A program made the position numbers and the translations under genes. The notes beneath the pieces were generated by a model that ran no database searches, was not told the DNA's origin, and was given only the letters and a program-made list of their open reading frames with translations. A stretch of 64,000 nucleotides of DNA from a virus, in IMG/VR virus record IMGVR_UViG_3300025666_000002, positions 62,001 to 126,000 of that record; one strand, given 5' to 3'. Positions 59,928-64,000 of this stretch are shown here, one piece after another; position 1 is the first letter of the stretch, and every line of letters starts with the position of its first letter.

Positions 59928-60860
59928 TTATTCTTCGATTGAAAACCTCTTTGGGTCTGATTTTATTGTTTCTTTAATGTCTAAATCTATATACTCGTCT
60001 ACTTTAGCCTCAGCTTCTTTACTCAGTGGCTTACCGTAGTAGTCTTCGTACAGCTTCTTGTAATACAAGCCCATTACACCAAATGGAACTCCTGGTTCGC
60101 TAGACATTTCAACGATCCAAGGTTTATCATCTTGATCTACCATCACATCCATGGTGTAAATATCAAGATCGGTGTGTTTGTCATAGAACTCTTTAAAAAC
60201 ACTAAGCCAGCTCTCAGGTACCGACTTCTGCTTTAAGACATAGTTGAACTTTAACTTGTCGTCAGCTGCTTTAGTCATGTTCTTAGTATCATCGTTTGCA
60301 GCCACTCTCTGCACCCACATGATAGGTTCTCCACGCCAAACAAAGATTCTATGCTCTTCTTTAATATCGATCTTCTCGTTAAAGACTGTAAACTTAGTTA
60401 GGTCAGCCCCTTCACAATCCTCAAGTTTATCGAACTTGACAATGCCCAGTCCAGAATATCTGTTGTCGGGCTTTGCAATGATCGGAAACTTAAGTTGATC
60501 TAGATCTTTCGGATCTGAAACAGTCTTCGGTACATAGTCTGAATCCTCGTGTAACTCGTGCCACTCCTTCTTAGAAGCTACTCCCATCTTAGCGTCATAC
60601 TTATTGTAGATCAGCTTCTCGTCGTAGCCTGTTTTCGTTAGCCTTTCGGTGTGGATGTTACAGTAGTTCAAGACTGGACCTGAAACCGATTTCGGATCGT
60701 CATCTTTCGTAAAGATCTTAAAGTACTCTTTCACGTGATAACCTTCTAGATTGATATATCTATGGTCATGATTAGATTGCGCGACTGCACAAGTGATCTG
60801 CTTTAGCTCATCCTGTACTGCCTCTACAATAAAATCGTTATAAGTACTTACCTTCTTCAT
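59928..60860 (-). CDS. Tagged ATP-grasp enzyme
   Basis: The 310-residue protein begins MKKVSTYNDFIVEA, very close to the T4 internal-protein leader including Ala after Glu. The body shows an ATP-grasp fold: FPIIAKPDNRYSGLGIVKF (about 125-143, ATP-binding loop), EEHRIFVWRGEPIMWVQR (about 168-185) and YTMDVMVDQDDKPWIVEMSS (about 237-256). ATP-grasp enzymes ligate carboxylates to amines. Its tag suggests delivery in the virion. Substrate unknown. Confidence 0.75.
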   Translation of the reverse strand: MKKVSTYNDFIVEAVQDELKQITCAVAQSNHDHRYINLEGYHVKEYFKIFTKDDDPKSVSGPVLNYCNIHTERLTKTGYDEKLIYNKYDAKMGVASKKEWHELHEDSDYVPKTVSDPKDLDQLKFPIIAKPDNRYSGLGIVKFDKLEDCEGADLTKFTVFNEKIDIKEEHRIFVWRGEPIMWVQRVAANDDTKNMTKAADDKLKFNYVLKQKSVPESWLSVFKEFYDKHTDLDIYTMDVMVDQDDKPWIVEMSSEPGVPFGVMGLYYKKLYEDYYGKPLSKEAEAKVDEYIDLDIKETIKSDPKRFSIEE

Positions 60861-60864
60861 AGAC

Positions 60865-60872
60865 TATATATC
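60865..60872 (-). promoter_or_regulatory. GATATATA box four bases before ATG
   Basis: The box overlaps the end of the HAD gene and ends four bases before the ATG of the tagged ATP-grasp enzyme, as at 36041 and 39182. Confidence 0.35.
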
Positions 60873-61288
60873 TACGAAGGAAAGACTTCGATTTTGCGTT
60901 CTTCTTCTACTAGATCGTCCCAAACACCAACGTAGCGAGTACCTCTGACAATATGGTTGTCAATCCAGTGATAGTTACCGCCTCTTGGCTTATTCATTAG
61001 TAGACCATGGTACTTAAAGCCGTGTTTTTCTAACCAAGCCTCAGTTACCACTCTATGTTCTTCAGTTCTGCTGGTAAAGAAGGTAATGATATGACCTTCA
61101 TCATACCATTTGTTTAAGGTCTCTCTTGCGTCTGGATAAGGCAAGCATGTTGCCATTCTCGCAGGTTCTTCGTTCGGTACATCTTCTGTAATTGTACCAT
61201 CAATGTCGATTAAGTAATTCTTTACCCATTCCGGTAGTATCGGGCTAGCGTTCTTGCCCAATTCGTCTTGTACTCTTTCTAAATTCAT
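60872..61288 (-). CDS. HAD-family phosphatase-like protein
   Basis: A 138-residue HAD protein with YLIDIDGTITED (about 26-37), FFTSRTEEH (about 70) and a C-terminal VGVWDD in place of the usual DD pair. Its likely substrates are small phosphomonoesters. It lies next to the glycosyltransferase fusion and may serve glycan metabolism. Confidence 0.7.
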   Translation of the reverse strand: MNLERVQDELGKNASPILPEWVKNYLIDIDGTITEDVPNEEPARMATCLPYPDARETLNKWYDEGHIITFFTSRTEEHRVVTEAWLEKHGFKYHGLLMNKPRGGNYHWIDNHIVRGTRYVGVWDDLVEEERKIEVFPS

Positions 61289-61291
61289 ATA

Positions 61292-62575
61292 TTATGGTTT
61301 TCTCATGAATGAAACTGTAATGTAACGGCGGCCATTATAAATTGGCCTTGCTCCGTGCAGGTGAGTCACCATACCTGGATGCAGAGTTGCCGTACCAACT
61401 CGATCTGGATTAGATAGTTTATTGTATTTCGGGAACCATGTACCACCGCCATCAAACTCGTCATTTAGTTTGACAACTACAGTTACATGACTAAAGTCAT
61501 GGTGCAGTGAAAGGTGTGCTTGTCTATCTGGCGTATACCTTGCTAAGAAGCTTTCAGCTTCCATGTTTAGCCAGTCATCACCATGTAGATCCCAAATGTG
61601 AACGCAGAGTGGATAGACAAAATCTTTTAGAACTTGATCGTAGATCTTACCCATACCAATGTCTTGTAATAAGACATCATTTGTCGGATAGAACTCATGT
61701 CGATTCTCAGTCCAGTTATTCTTAGCCTCTGCCAATGCAATTACTTCAGTACAGAACTTCTCGGTGAAGAGCGGAAACTCGTAGATGTTGTCTCCTAAAT
61801 CATCTAAGATCAGATCCCATTCTCTATGCGCAATAATTGGATTAATATACTTGTTGGTCCAAGCTGCCCAATCTCTAGCGTCCAAGATTTCAAAATAATC
61901 CAGAACTTGCTCTGTTGTAGATTCTGATGCCGGTCTATTCTGAACAACATAATTATCTTTCGTAGCAAAACTCTTTAATTTAGGTTTAAACATTTTTGCA
62001 ACGTCTTTACGCGGATGCTTCATCTGCATCGCCATCAGATATTCGTCAGATGGTATTATATTAGCTTTGATCTTGTCGTTGACTAATTTCTTAGCGGCAC
62101 TTAGTTTGATCAGATACGCATGTGAGTTGTAGTATTCTTTTGGTTTTACAAAGTTATCAAGGACAACTTCTTCATCTTTGTGAAATACATTACGGCCAAG
62201 TGGCATGAACTCCCATTCTGGTAGACCAGAAAGATCTAAGTTTGACAGAGAACCTGAAGCATTGAAGTCTTCTTCTAAGACTAACGCAGTCTCAACTCCG
62301 TCTTCAATCATCTTTTCCCAGACCATAATATGACTAATCATACAACCAGCCTCACCTGGTTTTACAGGTCTATTATACCATTTATTATCAGAGTCTTCTA
62401 TAGCCCAATCTGAGTATGTGCTGTAGCCTTCAGGTAGATCTCCATACCTACCATCATATGCTTGTACAATCTCGTACTGTGTGCCTTCTGGTACGCCTAG
62501 TCGATTAAGTCTACCTAAGACGTCATCAACATGGTTGTTTGGTTCTAGATGTATTACGTAAATTTTGTCTATCAT
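61292..62575 (-). CDS. GT25 glycosyltransferase fused to 2OG-Fe(II) oxygenase
   Basis: The 427-residue protein has two domains. Residues 1-235 match glycosyltransferase family 25: YVIHLEPNNHVDDVLGRL, KPGEAGCMISHIMVWEKM and LVLEEDFN as the metal-binding strand. Residues 260-427 match the prolyl/lysyl hydroxylase fold: LSLHHDFSHVTVVVKLN (His-x-Asp), GGGTWFP, HPGMVTHLHGARPIYNGRRY (second His and 2OG-binding Arg). The same pair occurs in collagen lysyl hydroxylases and the mimivirus protein L230. It could hydroxylate and then glycosylate a lysine on phage fibres. Target unknown. Confidence 0.8.
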   Translation of the reverse strand: MIDKIYVIHLEPNNHVDDVLGRLNRLGVPEGTQYEIVQAYDGRYGDLPEGYSTYSDWAIEDSDNKWYNRPVKPGEAGCMISHIMVWEKMIEDGVETALVLEEDFNASGSLSNLDLSGLPEWEFMPLGRNVFHKDEEVVLDNFVKPKEYYNSHAYLIKLSAAKKLVNDKIKANIIPSDEYLMAMQMKHPRKDVAKMFKPKLKSFATKDNYVVQNRPASESTTEQVLDYFEILDARDWAAWTNKYINPIIAHREWDLILDDLGDNIYEFPLFTEKFCTEVIALAEAKNNWTENRHEFYPTNDVLLQDIGMGKIYDQVLKDFVYPLCVHIWDLHGDDWLNMEAESFLARYTPDRQAHLSLHHDFSHVTVVVKLNDEFDGGGTWFPKYNKLSNPDRVGTATLHPGMVTHLHGARPIYNGRRYITVSFMRKP

Positions 62576-62585
62576 TGTAAGCTGC

Positions 62586-63671
62586 TTACACTTTATTTAT
62601 TTCATTTATCTTTTCAGGCGTAAGTCTCTTTAAGAATTCAACAAAGAGCTTAATACAGTTCTTAACGTCTTTCTTGTGTGCCATTTCCACAGTGGTGTGC
62701 ATATACTTAAGTGGAGTTGCTAAGATTGCAGTTGGTGTATTCTCCATAAAAAAGGCCATTGTGTCGTTACCATACGAGCCAACTGTTAATTGTATCGGTA
62801 TCTTATTATCTAACGCTACCTCTCTTAACATATGGTTAATCTCTCTGTGATTCTGAGCTGTATATTCTAGACAAGGTCCTTCACCACCTTTATTATCACC
62901 ATCTTTAGCCTTTTCAATCTTCGGTGTGTTCGTATTGTGGCAAACATCATGTACTAGTGCTAGATCTGCCTGTAACTCTTTAGCAATCTTCTTAGCGCCG
63001 TAGAGGCCAACCTCTTCTTGTACTGAGTTAACGACATAAAGATCATAAGGTAGATTAATACCTTCGTCTACGATTGTTCTAAGCACTTCTGCGATGATAT
63101 AACCACCAATCTTATTGTCTAATGATCTGCCCACGTAGTAGTCTCCAATCTCTTCTAATTGCGTATCAAACGTGATGAGGTTACCAACTTCAACGCCAGC
63201 TTTCGTAACTGCCTTTTTATCTTTAAGACCAGTGTCTACCCAGAGTTCGTGTTGGTCGTAGCCCATTTCAGTATATGAATCTCTAGTGTGAATTGCCGGC
63301 CAGCCGAAAAGACCTCTGACTTTTGTTCCATTATGTGTGTGAATCATTACAGTCTTCGAAGGTGCAATCATATTATCACTGCCACCGTGGCGTTTAACTC
63401 GAATCATACCACTGTCTTCAATGTGTGTAATAATCCACGCAATCTCATCACAGTGAGCTTCAATAACCACCTTATGAGTATGTGTCTTGATAGGGTCTCC
63501 AGACTTAGCCTTATGTGTTAATATACCGTATGAAGTGCCATAAGCATCTTGCTTTAAGAAGTTAACGTAAGGCTTAATATAGTCTGTCCAGATCTGTTGG
63601 CCTTCAGTCTCTTGCGCAACCGGCGCAAAAGCATTTAGATAGTCGTATAAGAATTGTTTGTTTTTCTTCAT
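62586..63671 (-). CDS. M42-family aminopeptidase
   Basis: The 361-residue protein has the two-metal peptidase set: VVIEAHCDEIAW (about 70), GRSLDNKIGGYI (about 176, bridging Asp), VNSVQEEVGLYGA (about 205, Glu-Glu), LVHDVCHN (about 226) and PLKYMHTTVEM (about 325). These fit the M42 tetrahedral aminopeptidase/FrvX family. It may recycle peptides from host protein breakdown. Phage copies are unusual. All metal ligands are visible. Confidence 0.88.
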   Translation of the reverse strand: MKKNKQFLYDYLNAFAPVAQETEGQQIWTDYIKPYVNFLKQDAYGTSYGILTHKAKSGDPIKTHTHKVVIEAHCDEIAWIITHIEDSGMIRVKRHGGSDNMIAPSKTVMIHTHNGTKVRGLFGWPAIHTRDSYTEMGYDQHELWVDTGLKDKKAVTKAGVEVGNLITFDTQLEEIGDYYVGRSLDNKIGGYIIAEVLRTIVDEGINLPYDLYVVNSVQEEVGLYGAKKIAKELQADLALVHDVCHNTNTPKIEKAKDGDNKGGEGPCLEYTAQNHREINHMLREVALDNKIPIQLTVGSYGNDTMAFFMENTPTAILATPLKYMHTTVEMAHKKDVKNCIKLFVEFLKRLTPEKINEINKV

Positions 63672-63672
63672 C

Positions 63673-64000
63673 TTAAAAATTAGATTGATCTTCTTCGTTT
63701 CTGTATTTGTTATGGTATTCCATGATCTTGTCTCTAGCCTCTTCTGCAGTATCTACAATTCTAAATAGATCAAAGTCGGATTGGCTCATTCTGCCTTGTG
63801 CTGCAATTGTCTCTTGTAGCCAGTCAACAAGGCCGCTCCAATAATCTTTACCGACTAAGATAATCGGAAACTTAGGAGTATGGCCGGTCTGAGCTAGGGT
63901 TAAAGCTTCGAAGAGTTCGTCAAGAGTGCCTAATCCACCTGGGAATACAACAAAGCCTTGAGAGTACTTTAAGAACATTACCTTTCTAGTAAAGAAGTAA
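63673..64000 (-). CDS. LOG-family nucleotide phosphoribohydrolase, N-terminus cut by window
   Basis: The visible 109 residues include the LOG signature VMFLKYSQGFVVFPGGLGTLDE (PGGxGTxxE) and the C-terminal FPIILVGKDYWSGLVDWL. The frame is open to the window edge with FFTRKV preceding, so the true start lies outside. LOG/YgdH enzymes cleave nucleoside 5'-monophosphates at the N-glycosidic bond and may supply bases or cytokinin-like products. Confidence 0.85.
   Translation of the reverse strand, partial: YFFTRKVMFLKYSQGFVVFPGGLGTLDELFEALTLAQTGHTPKFPIILVGKDYWSGLVDWLQETIAAQGRMSQSDFDLFRIVDTAEEARDKIMEYHNKYRNEEDQSNF

Noticed and set aside
61292-62575. Collagen-like substrate among the Gly-Thr-Ser linkers
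   Set aside because: The linkers contain no lysine, so they cannot be the target of a lysyl hydroxylase-type domain.

Overview
The window is a gene-dense, AT-rich stretch of a large lytic tailed-phage genome. Every supported gene lies on the minus strand, so transcription runs from high to low coordinates. It carries a contractile-tail (T4/P2-type) baseplate module: homologues of the gp6 and gp25 wedge proteins, a gp5-like OB spike, a gp27-like hub and a LysM-type wedge protein. Several features point to a Bacteroidetes (probably flavobacterial) host. Promoters match the Bacteroidetes -33/-7 pattern (TTTTC-N19-TATATTTG). Start codons follow A/T-rich leaders without Shine-Dalgarno sequences. 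There is a Bacteroidetes-like bS21, and a secreted protein carries a type IX secretion (T9SS) sorting domain. No tRNA genes, integrase or insertion sequences were seen.

Layout in transcription order. 64-57 kb: LOG-family protein (cut by the window edge), M42 aminopeptidase, a glycosyltransferase-25/2OG-oxygenase fusion, a HAD protein, a tagged ATP-grasp enzyme, a DnaQ-like exonuclease and small early-type genes behind a repeated promoter. 57-49 kb: Hsp20, a metallothionein-like microprotein, three genes with capsid-targeting-like N-termini, DnaJ, ribosomal protein bS21, PhoH, GNAT, RNase HII and a 5'(3')-nucleotidase. 49-42 kb: a lipoprotein, the T9SS-domain protein, and an RNA-repair group (3'-phosphatase, P-loop kinase, CCA-adding enzyme, RNA ligase) mixed with an acetyltransferase and MarC. 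41-36 kb: a Ro/TROVE-like vWA protein followed by a structured or decayed 350-nt region, then UV-damage endonuclease. 36-29.7 kb: more tagged proteins (HExxH protein, GNAT fusion, a very acidic protein), dCMP deaminase and a DinG-like helicase. 29.7-0 kb: virion genes, mainly baseplate and fibre proteins, including a four-repeat S1-domain protein and an amidoligase-like protein.

Three themes may be new. First, translation takeover: the phage encodes both an S1-like protein and bS21, the two 30S proteins closest to mRNA recruitment and the anti-Shine-Dalgarno site. Second, about a dozen otherwise unrelated proteins (CCA enzyme, HExxH protein, ATP-grasp, GNAT, acidic protein and others) share an N-terminal peptide of the type MK-x-(I/V)-K-x-(F/Y)-(E/N)-x-F-(V/I)-x-E. 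It resembles the capsid-targeting sequence of T4 internal proteins and suggests a packaged, co-injected enzyme set. Third, RNA repair: Pnkp-like kinase and phosphatase are split into separate genes and joined by an RNA ligase and a tagged CCA-adding enzyme. Other notable items are the stand-alone T9SS sorting domain, the collagen-lysyl-hydroxylase-like fusion, and compact terminator-promoter modules.

Two regulatory motifs recur. One is a host-type promoter in front of small early-type genes at about 38-58 kb. The other is a GATATATA box before virion and tagged genes, probably the phage late promoter. Functional calls rest on reading motifs by eye; no database search was run.
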